From CAG-877 sp045125935 (GTDB lineage: Bacteria > Bacillota_I > Bacilli_A > RF39 > UBA660): a stretch of DNA of 64,000 bases. The notes below the pieces were generated by a model. The model saw only the letters and a list, made by a program, of their open reading frames with translations, ran no database searches and was not told where the DNA came from. The DNA is taken from NCBI GenBank assembly GCA_045125935.1, contig JBGVNW010000068.1:62001-126000 (forward strand), in the 5' to 3' direction. Position numbers and translations under genes: made by a program. Of this stretch, positions 41,887 through 49,270 are shown piece by piece. How positions within the stretch are numbered: position 1 is the first letter of the stretch; every line of letters starts with the position of its first letter.

Positions 41887-42429
41887 ATAAAAAGGATCCT
41901 TTTCTCAAGTTTGCTATCGACAGCAGGTCGTCGATAAAAGGATCCTTATGGATGTGAGATAACTGTAATGTACTACATTAGCAAATTATTGATATTCTTA
42001 TAGATAATATTTTATATGTTTTTTTTGAAATTTGACATTTGTTATAAAAAAAAATTATTATTATTTCGGAGAGATGAAGGAGAGATGATGATTTGCTATC
42101 GGAAAGCAACCCTTGAAATTCACACACGCATATATTATATAAGGTGTATCCATCCTGATAGCAAAACCTGCAACTACCTGATCACCTGCTATCACCTGAT
42201 ATCAGAAGGATGAAACAGGATACCTGTTTTAAGGTCCTATAGTATTACAAAAATTTCAACGATCACCCTTCGGGTGGTATATTTGGTCGTCTGAAAAATT
42301 TAAAGCGATTTTAGGACATTTATGTGCGTCTTTTAAATCTGCTATCTGAAATCCGACAGCAAAATAAAAAAATAATTATTATTTTTCTCATAAATGTCTG
42401 ATTTTCAATCAGATAAAAAATAACATTAT

Positions 42430-42490
42430 TTTTTGAAAAAAAGTTGGTAAAAAATTTGGTAGAATGAAAAAAAAGCAGTAACTTTGTAGT
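42430..42490 (+). promoter_or_regulatory. Promoter
   Basis: TTTGG 42455-42459, TAACTTTG 42479-42486, leader with AACAACTAAA repeats, then ATG 42523. Confidence 0.85.
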
Positions 42491-42522
42491 GTAAATGATA
42501 AACAACTAAAAAACAACGAATT

Positions 42523-42753
42523 ATGAAGTATCACGCAAATTACAACGCAAATAACGGAACTCGCCTTATGGTTGATATGATAAGCGATAACAAAAAACAA
42601 CTGATGAAAGATATCCGAGAGATAGCAACGGCAGAATGTTTTGATAGCAATCACGCAATTTGGTGGGTTGTGGACAGAAAAGGACACTATATCTATTCTG
42701 GTATGGTGGTAAAAGAAAATGGTAAAATATATTATTATCGCAATCAACACTAA
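42523..42753 (+). CDS. Small conserved phage-type protein
   Basis: 76 aa: MKYHANYNANNGTRLMVDMI, KQLMKDIREIATAECFDSNH, WWVVDRKGHYIYSGMVVKEN. Layout of a small alpha/beta protein; function unknown. Confidence 0.7.
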   Translation: MKYHANYNANNGTRLMVDMISDNKKQLMKDIREIATAECFDSNHAIWWVVDRKGHYIYSGMVVKENGKIYYYRNQH

Positions 42754-42768
42754 AAACAAATAAAGATT

Positions 42769-42957
42769 ATGTATAGCAAATGTACAGAGTGGTGTCACCA
42801 CTGCGAAACCGAAGTGATGCTGTCAGCAGAAATGACAATTCAGAAATGTCCTAATTGTGGCAAGTATATTATCCCTTGCTGTATGTGTGATTGGGACAAT
42901 AGTGATTGTGGTGAGTGTGAGTTAGCAAAAATTTGTGAAACTAAAAATAAAAAATAA
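42769..42957 (+). CDS. Cys-rich zinc-ribbon protein
   Basis: 62 aa with twelve Cys: CTEWCHHCETEVMLSAEMTI, CPNCGKYIIPCCMCDWDNSD, CGECELAKICE. Two or three zinc sites are likely. Resembles small Bacteroides zinc-ribbon proteins. Follows 42523 without its own promoter. Confidence 0.75.
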   Translation: MYSKCTEWCHHCETEVMLSAEMTIQKCPNCGKYIIPCCMCDWDNSDCGECELAKICETKNKK

Positions 42958-43026
42958 TTATTTTTTTCTGAAAAAAGTTTGGAAAAAGCTTGCAGGATTA
43001 AAAAAATTGTTGTAACTTTGTAGTAG
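42950..43026 (+). promoter_or_regulatory. Promoter of the AAGCTTGCAGGA subclass
   Basis: AAATAATTATTTTTTT, GTTTGGAAAAAGCTTGCAGG and TAACTTTG at 43013-43020. Near-identical copies at 43390 and 44906. The -33 role falls on CTTGC (42989-42993), since TTTGG here is about ten bases further upstream than elsewhere. Confidence 0.75.
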
Positions 43027-43054
43027 AAAAATAAACAACTAAACAATATAAGAT

Positions 43055-43369
43055 ATGAGAACGAAAGAACAATGGTTGAAAGATTTCACACACAAATGCT
43101 TTAAGGATAATAGATATGAATTTCACCCTTATGGTTGTATGGTGGTAAAACCAAATAAGAAAGAGGTAGTTTGTTTCTATCCTATTCTATCAGAATCTGG
43201 TGAAGAAGTATTTTCTTTTGTGGTTAATACATTCAAGGTTAAATATCTTGACGAAAACACTTGGTATAGAGATTGCTCTAATGTAAATTATTCAGAGAAT
43301 TGCACAAAACATCGCTTATATGATGTAGATAAAGCATATAAGATTTACTCAAAGTATGCCAAAAAATAA
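43055..43369 (+). CDS. Hypothetical protein
   Basis: 104 aa: RTKEQWLKDFTHKCFKDNRY, VKPNKKEVVCFYPILSESGE, TWYRDCSNVNYSENCTKHRL. Function unknown. Own promoter. Confidence 0.7.
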   Translation: MRTKEQWLKDFTHKCFKDNRYEFHPYGCMVVKPNKKEVVCFYPILSESGEEVFSFVVNTFKVKYLDENTWYRDCSNVNYSENCTKHRLYDVDKAYKIYSKYAKK

Positions 43370-43436
43370 TTATTATTTTTGAAAAAAAAATTTGGAAAAA
43401 GCTTGCAGGATTAAAAAATAATTGCTAACTTTGTAG
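43365..43436 (+). promoter_or_regulatory. Promoter of the AAGCTTGCAGGA subclass
   Basis: AATAATTATTATTTTTG, TTTGGAAAAAGCTTGCAGGA, TAACTTTG 43426-43433. Confidence 0.75.
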
Positions 43437-43479
43437 TACAAAACTAAACATAGTAATAACAACTAAAAACAACAGCAAA

Positions 43480-44139
43480 ATGGAAAATAAGAATTGTATA
43501 GAAATCGCAAAAAACATTCCAGAAAGAATCCAACAAAAATTTCTCGAAAAAGTAAGGAATGAGTATCCAAATCTTGATCCTGAAGGTTTTTTCTATGTGG
43601 GAAATAATCTCAAGCATACAGGAAAAAAAGCAAAAACAACAGCAAAAAAGGAAAAGATTGTCAGAAAGGAAGGTGAAAGCAATGCAAGTTTTGCACAAAG
43701 ACTTTCCAAAGTCGACAGCAAATTCTCGAAAGAATATAAGAAACACGAGAATGAAATTTTCCGACCTATCGAAAATGTAATGAATCGATTGCTTGGTGGT
43801 AATGTCGACTATACAGATACATTTGAAGTATCTAATATGAGAACTTTCAGGGTTATGAATGGAAATGAAGGTTGGGGAACTTATCCAAAACCTTATCTTC
43901 AAAAGAAACACGGCAAGGCGTTTGAATATCAAGTTCATTTGAATAAAGAGAATGACGGATGTTTTGTGGTAAAAAATATAGTCGCTTTCGCATTTCCTGA
44001 AAGCGTAAAACAACCATTCAATATATCAGATTATCAATCATATTCTCAATTTGTAAAACATTGGGGAATTGAACATATCGATGGTGATAAATCTAATAAC
44101 TCTGCTGAAAACCTTAAATGGGTTGCAAGAAAATCTTAA
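43480..44139 (+). CDS. NUMOD4-HNH homing endonuclease
   Basis: 219 aa. Residues about 108-150 (YTDTFEVSNMRTFRVMNGNE...PKPYLQKKHGKAFEYQVHLN) are a NUMOD4-like DNA-binding segment; KNIVAFAFPES and HIDGDKSNNSAENLKW (Asp/His and Asn of the HNH_3 fold) close it. A basic Lys-rich linker (KKAKTTAKKEKIVRKEGESN) precedes. This is a free-standing homing endonuclease, not inside an obvious intron. Own promoter. Confidence 0.85.
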   Translation: MENKNCIEIAKNIPERIQQKFLEKVRNEYPNLDPEGFFYVGNNLKHTGKKAKTTAKKEKIVRKEGESNASFAQRLSKVDSKFSKEYKKHENEIFRPIENVMNRLLGGNVDYTDTFEVSNMRTFRVMNGNEGWGTYPKPYLQKKHGKAFEYQVHLNKENDGCFVVKNIVAFAFPESVKQPFNISDYQSYSQFVKHWGIEHIDGDKSNNSAENLKWVARKS

Positions 44140-44149
44140 ATTGTCCGTT

Positions 44150-44190
44150 ATGTCAATGTCCCTAAAATAGAATTAGGGGCATTGATAGAA
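44150..44190 (+). terminator. Strong hairpin after HNH gene
   Basis: CAATGTCCCTAA-AATAGAA-TTAGGGGCATTG (44154-44184), twelve pairs with one wobble. No T-run follows directly; the AAT-palindrome comes at about 44221-44237. Terminator or processing structure. Confidence 0.6.
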
Positions 44191-44253
44191 AACGACAATT
44201 GCTAATATCGGATAGCAAAAAAAATAATTATTATTTTTAAAACAATTAAGATT

Positions 44254-44454
44254 ATGAAACCGATTGTAACTTTAAAGACAAATAGAGATTTTTATGAAGC
44301 AAAAGAGTGTGCAGAAAACTCAATGACAGTAGGAGAGTTTATGAATATGCTATCAACATATCCAAATGATGCGAAGATAGTATTTTCAAATGATAATGGA
44401 TATACTTATGGTGTAGTAGGTAAATTTGGATGTGTCTTTGCAGTAGAACAATAA
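44254..44454 (+). CDS. MTVGEFMNMLSTYPNDAKI family protein
   Basis: 66 aa. After a 24-residue extension (MKPIVTLKTNRDFYEAKECA) it shows MTVGEFMNMLSTYPNDAKIV then FSNDNGYTYGVVG. Relative of 9589 and 30655. Confidence 0.7.
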   Translation: MKPIVTLKTNRDFYEAKECAENSMTVGEFMNMLSTYPNDAKIVFSNDNGYTYGVVGKFGCVFAVEQ

Positions 44455-44473
44455 CATTAAAACAATAACGACT

Positions 44474-44881
44474 ATGTTTATGGATTTGGGAAAAAATTAT
44501 TTGGAAAAACTTGATTTGGGAAAAATTGAGTAGGCATATAAAGATGGTCTTGCTATCAGAGAGAAACTCACCGATAGCAATCCAAAATTTATCAAGAGCG
44601 TGCTTGACAAGATTGCGAGTTATTATATGAGTATTCCAACAATGCGTAAGGGTGAGGAGTATTACGAAAAAGGAAATTTACAACTCAATTACGGTAAAGA
44701 GAAAACTAAAGATTTTATATTGACAGAAGCATCTTGGTATTGGGGGAGTTATGATTATTGGTCAGTAAAGATTGACAGCATTGGTATATCTATCACCTTC
44801 AAACCAGAACACAGAAGTCAAGAACAGTTGGTTTATATTAGTTGGAGTATGTATTGCGAACTCACAAGTCTATTTGACTAA
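44474..44881 (+). pseudogene. Hypothetical gene with in-frame TAG
   Basis: 136 codons in one frame, interrupted only by TAG at 44531-44533: MFMDLGKNYLEKLDLGKIE, stop, AYKDGLAIREKLTDSNPKFI and on to FKPEHRSQEQLVYISWSMYC. The C-terminal part is paralogous to 21425-21802. CAG or GAG to TAG would explain it. Translation might restart at ATG 44628 (MSIPTMRKGEEYY). Confidence 0.7.
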
Positions 44882-44953
44882 AAAATAATTATTATTTTTA
44901 AAAAAAGTTTGGAAAAAGCTTGCAGGAATAAAAAATAATTGCTAACTTTGTAG
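44882..44953 (+). promoter_or_regulatory. Promoter of the AAGCTTGCAGGA subclass, before the sigma gene
   Basis: AATAATTATTATTTTTA, GTTTGGAAAAAGCTTGCAGGA, TAACTTTG 44943-44950. Confidence 0.75.
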
Positions 44954-44985
44954 TGTAAATAATAAACAACTAAACAACAACCGAT

Positions 44986-45825
44986 ATGAAATATTCAACA
45001 ATTTATAGAACAGAAAATACTCAACGATATTTCAAAGATATCAGCAGTTCAAAATATGATCCTATCGAAGAAGATGATGATGTTAGAAAAATGTTCAGAG
45101 ATAGAGAACAATACAGAGATATTATCATAAACGCTCATATCAGATTGGTAGCAACACTCGCAAAGGAGTATGATGCTAATGATAAGTTTATGGACTACAA
45201 CCAAGAAGGTATAGAAGGTTTGTTGGGAGCTTTCGAAAAATACGATCCAGATAGCAATGCTAAATTTTCTACTTACGCATCATATTGGATTAAGGCAAAG
45301 ATGTCTATGCTCTGTAAAGATTTCAATGTGGTGCAACGAAGTAATCAATCAAAGATTGGTTCAAAAGCACAGAAGTTCAAAGAAAAATTCTTCGCAGAAA
45401 ATATGCGAGAAGCATCAACAGATGAAATCGTTGAACATCTTTCGAAAGAACACAACATCGATATTCTGTATGATACTGAAATACACAACATTTCAGTGAA
45501 AAGTATCAACGACGAGTTAGATGATGACGGACTCACACCTGAAACAAGTGGAGAGTTCGCAGTAAAAACAGCGTGCGAAAACGATTTCGTCAAAACTATA
45601 TATGACGAAGATCTAAAAGCTGCTGTCAGCAAAATGATGAAAGTTCTCAACGCAAAAGAAATGGAATACATTACAAGACATATCTTTAACGAAGAAACTT
45701 ATAATAGTATTGCAGATACTGCTGGTTGTACTAATGAGCGAGTTCGCCAGATTGTTGAAGGTGGATTGCGTAAAATGAGAAAGTGTGAATTTACACAAAA
45801 ACATTTCGCTTGCTTCTTAAAATAA
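44986..45825 (+). CDS. Sigma-70 family RNA polymerase sigma factor
   Basis: 279 aa. Region 2: INAHIRLVATLAKEYDANDK, FMDYNQEGIEGLLGAFEKYD, FSTYASYWIKAKM (about 48-106). Region 3-like: STDEIVEHLSKEHNI. Region 4: LNAKEMEYITRHIFNEETYN then SIADTAGCTNERVRQIVEGG (about 222-262). Region 1.1 is lacking, as in alternative sigma factors. It would direct host RNA polymerase to phage promoters, perhaps those lying upstream of most genes here. It uses the AAGCTTGCAGGA promoter subclass. Confidence 0.92.
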   Translation: MKYSTIYRTENTQRYFKDISSSKYDPIEEDDDVRKMFRDREQYRDIIINAHIRLVATLAKEYDANDKFMDYNQEGIEGLLGAFEKYDPDSNAKFSTYASYWIKAKMSMLCKDFNVVQRSNQSKIGSKAQKFKEKFFAENMREASTDEIVEHLSKEHNIDILYDTEIHNISVKSINDELDDDGLTPETSGEFAVKTACENDFVKTIYDEDLKAAVSKMMKVLNAKEMEYITRHIFNEETYNSIADTAGCTNERVRQIVEGGLRKMRKCEFTQKHFACFLK

Positions 45826-45827
45826 AA

Positions 45828-45897
45828 AAAATTATTATTTTGAGAAAAAAATGGTCAGAAATTTGGTAGATTCAAAAATAATCACTACCTTTGTAAT
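45828..45897 (+). promoter_or_regulatory. Promoter
   Basis: AAATTATTATTTT, TTTGG 45862-45866, TACCTTTG 45886-45893. Confidence 0.8.
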
Positions 45898-45930
45898 AGA
45901 AATAATAATAACAACTAAATAGGAAACAAA

Positions 45931-46272
45931 ATGGAAAATGAAGTTATGACAAAGAAATTTGGTGCTTCCAGCATCAACCGTGAGATGTTCAACGACTGTT
46001 TCAACCCTGCTATCGATATGTCAAATGTGTCCGATGAATTCATGCAAGACCTTGCAGACACAACTGAAGACTACTTGAAAAAGAAATACGGTAGCGACGC
46101 AGATAAGATGTTTTCTATCTGGTCTGATGACTACTTGACAGATGACAACTCTATCATCATTGCAACAGAATACAAAAACATCTGGGAAGAATATTGGAAT
46201 GTGCTTGAAGAACTCGCTCCTAAATTTGGAGGCGTAGTATCAAACAACAATTCAGAGAGTGCTGTCGAATAA
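45931..46272 (+). CDS. Hypothetical acidic protein
   Basis: 113 aa: SINREMFNDCFNPAIDMSNV, EDYLKKKYGSDADKMFSIWS. Acidic with codon use richer in C-ending codons than neighbours, typical of well-expressed genes. Its last codons form the 5' arm of a hairpin. Confidence 0.7.
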   Translation: MENEVMTKKFGASSINREMFNDCFNPAIDMSNVSDEFMQDLADTTEDYLKKKYGSDADKMFSIWSDDYLTDDNSIIIATEYKNIWEEYWNVLEELAPKFGGVVSNNNSESAVE

Positions 46273-46305
46273 GCACTCTCTAAAAAAAATAATTATTATT
46301 TTTAG
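46254..46305 (+). terminator. Terminator overlapping a stop codon
   Basis: AGAGAGTGCT-GTCGAATA-AGCACTCTCT (46254-46281); the TAA of 45931-46272 is in the loop region. AAT-palindrome follows at 46289-46304. Confidence 0.75.
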
Positions 46306-46321
46306 AAAAAAATCATCTGAA

Positions 46322-46358
46322 AATTTGGTTATTTCAAAAAAAGTTATTATCTTTGTAA
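46322..46358 (+). promoter_or_regulatory. Promoter
   Basis: TTTGG 46324-46328, TATCTTTG 46348-46355. Confidence 0.8.
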
Positions 46359-46389
46359 TATAAAAACAACAACAAACAACAGAAACATT

Positions 46390-46764
46390 ATGACACACTT
46401 AAATTCACTTATCGACAGCAAACGCAACTATTCAAAGAAATATTCTGAATTGCTAACAGCAAAGAATGCGTTGATAACAGAACAAGAAAATACTTTGACA
46501 GCAATCGTCAAAGAAGCACAGCAATCCGATGTTGAAGGAATTGACATCAAATCTCTGGGTATAACAGTCGAACTTGACGGCAATGAACCACTATTGGTGG
46601 AAGCTATCCGAGTGGTAAATCAAACAAACTATGTGGAACTAAAAGTGAATACATTGGATTCATATAAGTTTGATGATGAGTGGATTAGCATCTATGACTT
46701 CTATTCCGATACTGCTGAAAAAATCCTCTTCGGAATAATGGAAATAATGGAGTTAATTAAATAA
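46390..46764 (+). CDS. Hypothetical helical protein
   Basis: 124 aa: THLNSLIDSKRNYSKKYSEL, LTAKNALITEQENTLTAIVK (coiled-coil-like), then DEWISIYDFYSDTAEKILFG. Function unknown. Confidence 0.7.
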   Translation: MTHLNSLIDSKRNYSKKYSELLTAKNALITEQENTLTAIVKEAQQSDVEGIDIKSLGITVELDGNEPLLVEAIRVVNQTNYVELKVNTLDSYKFDDEWISIYDFYSDTAEKILFGIMEIMELIK

Positions 46765-46806
46765 AAAATGGCGCATTTGTATATTATATAATATATAGTT
46801 TTTAAA
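46764..46806 (+). repeat. ATGGCGCATTTGTATA leader element, copy 2
   Basis: AAAAAATGGCGCATTTGTATA, TATTATATAATATATAG palindrome and TTTTT, 16 bases before ATG 46823. Short ORF MAHLYII. See copy 1 at 31301. Confidence 0.55.
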
Positions 46807-46822
46807 GAATATACTTTGACCT

Positions 46823-47224
46823 ATGGTTGATATAAGAAACTTAACGAGATTCCCTATATTAGACTTAAAAGAAGAACTTACTAATAATGGGGTTAAGAGT
46901 GGAAAGCACTCGGAGATTTTTAACTACTTTAAGAAGCATCTTGATGATACAGAGTTTTATTGTATCTCTCAATATAATCCTGTACAAAAGAATATTACTT
47001 TCGGTCGTTGCGAGAGTATTAGTAGAATTTTTTTAACAAATGATTATTCTAACTTTTTTATTACAGCACCTTGTGATGTTGAAGGTTTAAAGACTAAAGC
47101 TGTCATTCAGGGAATCGAACCTAAAAATGGAAGACAACTTCAAATAGCGAGAGATTTTAGGGTAGTATATCTGTCAAAGAAAGCAGTCGATATCTACTTA
47201 TCAAAATGTGAAGAACAAAAATAA
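46823..47224 (+). CDS. Hypothetical protein
   Basis: 133 aa: MVDIRNLTRFPILDLKEELT, FNYFKKHLDDTEFYCISQYN, NITFGRCESISRIFLTNDYS, FRVVYLSKKAVDIYLSKCEE. Mixed alpha/beta, no family recognised. Reads behind the MAHLY leader. Confidence 0.7.
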   Translation: MVDIRNLTRFPILDLKEELTNNGVKSGKHSEIFNYFKKHLDDTEFYCISQYNPVQKNITFGRCESISRIFLTNDYSNFFITAPCDVEGLKTKAVIQGIEPKNGRQLQIARDFRVVYLSKKAVDIYLSKCEEQK

Positions 47225-47237
47225 TAATTATTTTTTT

Positions 47238-47429
47238 ATGAAAGGATATATAGTTAAGATTTTATCTTTAATTCTAAAATTTATATTTGCTGTGTATAGC
47301 ATTCCGTTTATTGTTATTTTAGCAACAGCAATTATAGCAGTTATATTATTTGTATGTGCGTTTGGCATATTAATCTCTCCATTATTTTTGTTATATTGTG
47401 TAATTTATTGGTTAAGTGAATTGGATTAG
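47238..47429 (+). CDS. Small membrane protein
   Basis: 63 aa from ATG 47238, placed right behind AATAATTATTTTTTT. Three hydrophobic stretches: ILSLILKFIFAVYSIPFIVI, LATAIIAVILFVCAFGILIS, PLFLLYCVIYWLSEL. Function unknown. Confidence 0.6.
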   Translation: MKGYIVKILSLILKFIFAVYSIPFIVILATAIIAVILFVCAFGILISPLFLLYCVIYWLSELD

Positions 47430-47432
47430 ATT

Positions 47433-47717
47433 ATGGAAAATAAAAATGAAAACATGCTGCCAGAATCTGACAGCAATACGGCAACTGTTGATGAATCAAA
47501 TGAAATGGTTCAACTGTTAGAGAACGATCCTGATGTTCTGAAATTAAAAGAGCAACAGGCAGAACTGATGAGGTTGATTGATGACTCAAGAGTGATGAAA
47601 TCTTATAAGAAGGTCAGAAATGAAATATATGGTATCGGGATCCGAAAACCCGTAAGTAAGAAAGAAAAGAAAAAGAAAAAGGCAAAGCGTCGTATGGCGA
47701 AGCAATCAAAACGATAA
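47433..47717 (+). CDS. Acidic-to-basic small protein
   Basis: 94 aa. Acidic N-terminal half (MLPESDSNTATVDESNEMVQ, LENDPDVLKLKEQQAELMRL) and a very basic tail (KKEKKKKKAKRRMAKQSKR). Such tails bind nucleic acid or other phage proteins. Function unknown. Confidence 0.7.
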   Translation: MENKNENMLPESDSNTATVDESNEMVQLLENDPDVLKLKEQQAELMRLIDDSRVMKSYKKVRNEIYGIGIRKPVSKKEKKKKKAKRRMAKQSKR

Positions 47718-47808
47718 GAAAGATATTATATTAATTTAATTTTCTATTTTAAATATATTTATATAGGATAGACATCGTCGGGATGATGAGGTCTATCTTT
47801 TTTTTTTA
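47718..47808 (+). ncRNA. CATCGTCG terminator / small RNA, copy 1
   Basis: After a TTTATATAGGATAG tract comes GATAGAC (47767-47773), CATC-GTCGGGAT-GATG-AG, GTCTATC (47791-47797) and T10. The loop CATCGTCGGGATGATGAGG recurs at 54219-54251 with another outer stem. At minimum a terminator; the conserved inner part suggests more. Confidence 0.6.
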
Positions 47809-47880
47809 ATAATAATTATTTTTTTGAAAAAAGTTGCTGAAAAATTTGGTGGAATGAAAAATAATCACTAACTTTGTAGT
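47809..47880 (+). promoter_or_regulatory. Promoter behind AAT-palindrome
   Basis: AATAATAATTATTTTTTTG, TTTGG 47845-47849, TAACTTTG 47869-47876. Confidence 0.8.
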
Positions 47881-47911
47881 GTAGATAATAAACAACTAAA
47901 CAAATACAAAT

Positions 47912-48484
47912 ATGGGACAAACATTAGCAACTCGTACTTTCGGTAAGAAAGCATCAGAAATTACAAAAGAAGAATTTGTATATATGATGCTTGAAGACAT
48001 TCAACTTGCAAAAGAAGCATACACAAAGTCTATCAATGAGCAAGCAGAGAAATGGCATCAAGATGTTATATCAAGAAAGACATCTGAAATCATTGCGTCT
48101 TCTTTCAAGAAATACAAGCGTGAGAGTTATCGTCTGCGTTGGGTTGAATCTGAAATCGCAAAGATTTCTGGAACTTTCACAAAGGAATATTTCGGATTCG
48201 GCGGACAGTTGCTATCAATATATTGGAATATCAAACCTTGGTCTTTTGACGGAGGAACATCTATTTCACTGAACACCGATAAACTCGAACAAACTTTACA
48301 TCGTATCTACGACGAAGCATCTCGTAACAAGTATTTTATCAACTGCTCTGGTTGGGACATTATAGATAAAAAAATTGTGCTTCATCTATCAGACGAGTTG
48401 ACAGCAGAATGGACAGCAGATGCAAAGATGTTGAGCGATTCAGTATCAAGATTCTATGAAGGAACTAAATATTGGGGAGATTAA
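47912..48484 (+). CDS. Hypothetical protein
   Basis: 190 aa: TFGKKASEITKEEFVYMMLE, QAEKWHQDVISRKTSEIIAS, WDIIDKKIVLHLSDELTAEW. Well-formed C-ending codon use suggests strong expression. No family recognised. Confidence 0.7.
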   Translation: MGQTLATRTFGKKASEITKEEFVYMMLEDIQLAKEAYTKSINEQAEKWHQDVISRKTSEIIASSFKKYKRESYRLRWVESEIAKISGTFTKEYFGFGGQLLSIYWNIKPWSFDGGTSISLNTDKLEQTLHRIYDEASRNKYFINCSGWDIIDKKIVLHLSDELTAEWTADAKMLSDSVSRFYEGTKYWGD

Positions 48485-48515
48485 TTTCTCCCTAATAAAA
48501 AAATAATTATTATTT
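48472..48515 (+). terminator. Hairpin plus AAT-palindrome
   Basis: TTGGGGAGA-TTAATT-TCTCCCTAA (48472-48495) overlaps the stop of 47912; AATAATTATTATTTT follows. Confidence 0.7.
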
Positions 48516-48529
48516 TGAAAAAAGTTGCT

Positions 48530-48570
48530 GAAAAATTTGGTGCTTTCAGAAATAATTGCTAACTTTGTAG
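48530..48570 (+). promoter_or_regulatory. Promoter
   Basis: TTTGG 48536-48540, TAACTTTG 48560-48567. Confidence 0.85.
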
Positions 48571-48602
48571 TGTAAATAATAAACAACTAAACAACAATCG
48601 TT

Positions 48603-49112
48603 ATGAAAAAGATTACTTATAGAGAAATGCCTATTTTGAGCGAACCTACATATCGCTTTCATATTTTGCCAGACGGCACTATGGTAGATGTATATGCTGT
48701 TAGATATGACAGCAAGGTCGACATTGAAAACCACAAATATCTTTCACCTGGTGATGATGGTTATAATGAGTCTGAATTACCAACACTAAATGACTTGTAT
48801 GCTAACGGCACTATGGGTAAAGAAGGAAGTTGTATTGAAAACGAACACCGAGTAGATTTGGGATATAGACCAACTTTGTCTGACAGCAAAATCAAAAAGA
48901 TTATTGCAGAGTTTAAGAAAAATGGTTTCAACATAACAAAGGAGGCGATCCTACACAACTACGATGCGTGGAGATATGATATGAAAAGTGGCTATCGTGA
49001 TGATGTAAACAATTATCATTTGTTCAGTCCTTGTGGTTGCAATCCACTTTCTTTCCGAGCAACTACACTTCATGAAAAATGTTCTGATTGGCAAAATACA
49101 TATACTTGCTAA
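48603..49112 (+). CDS. Hypothetical protein
   Basis: 169 aa: MKKITYREMPILSEPTYRFH, ILPDGTMVDVYAVRYDSKVD, KIKKIIAEFKKNGFNITKEA, YHLFSPCGCNPLSFRATTLH. No family recognised. Confidence 0.7.
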   Translation: MKKITYREMPILSEPTYRFHILPDGTMVDVYAVRYDSKVDIENHKYLSPGDDGYNESELPTLNDLYANGTMGKEGSCIENEHRVDLGYRPTLSDSKIKKIIAEFKKNGFNITKEAILHNYDAWRYDMKSGYRDDVNNYHLFSPCGCNPLSFRATTLHEKCSDWQNTYTC

Positions 49113-49270
49113 ATTTATGAATATATTTTCACTCTGACAGCATTTCTCTTATCAAGTGGTATAAAGTATCACCTGAAAAATTTGAGGGGCTTAAATCGCA
49201 TTAAATTGCGTTTGCTGTCAGAGCGAAAAAATAATTATTATTTTTGAAAAAAGTTAAATCAAATACAATT

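Larger units (their letters stand above)
41728..42520 (+). other. Long gene-poor stretch
   Basis: About 790 bases. Contents: AAT-palindromes (41726, 42050, 42370), the terminator at 41850, two AAAAGGATCCTTTT-type words (41890 and 41937) flanking a GCTATCGACAGC palindrome, a hairpin AACAGG/CCTGTT (42213-42230), a CACCC-TTCG-GGTG tetraloop hairpin (42266-42279), and the promoter for 42523. A weak ORF (42016-42213, or from 42085: MMICYRKATLEIHTRIYY) has no support. Some of this may be non-coding RNA. Confidence 0.5.

Noticed and set aside
41890..41948. Paired AAAAGGATCC words as an attachment site or insertion-sequence ends
   Set aside because: The repeats are short palindromes, also found inside the methyltransferase gene (40475), and no recombinase lies near.
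42016..42213. 65-codon ORF in the gap after the methyltransferase
   Set aside because: It runs through an AAT-palindrome, has no promoter at a sensible distance and no recognisable composition. Kept only as a remark in the gap entry.
44531..44533. Alternative genetic code with TAG read as Gln (as in some gut phages)
   Set aside because: The long ORFs (442, 460, 530 and 545 aa) contain no in-frame TAG, and several genes end in TAG followed closely by TAA or a terminator. One interrupted gene is not enough.
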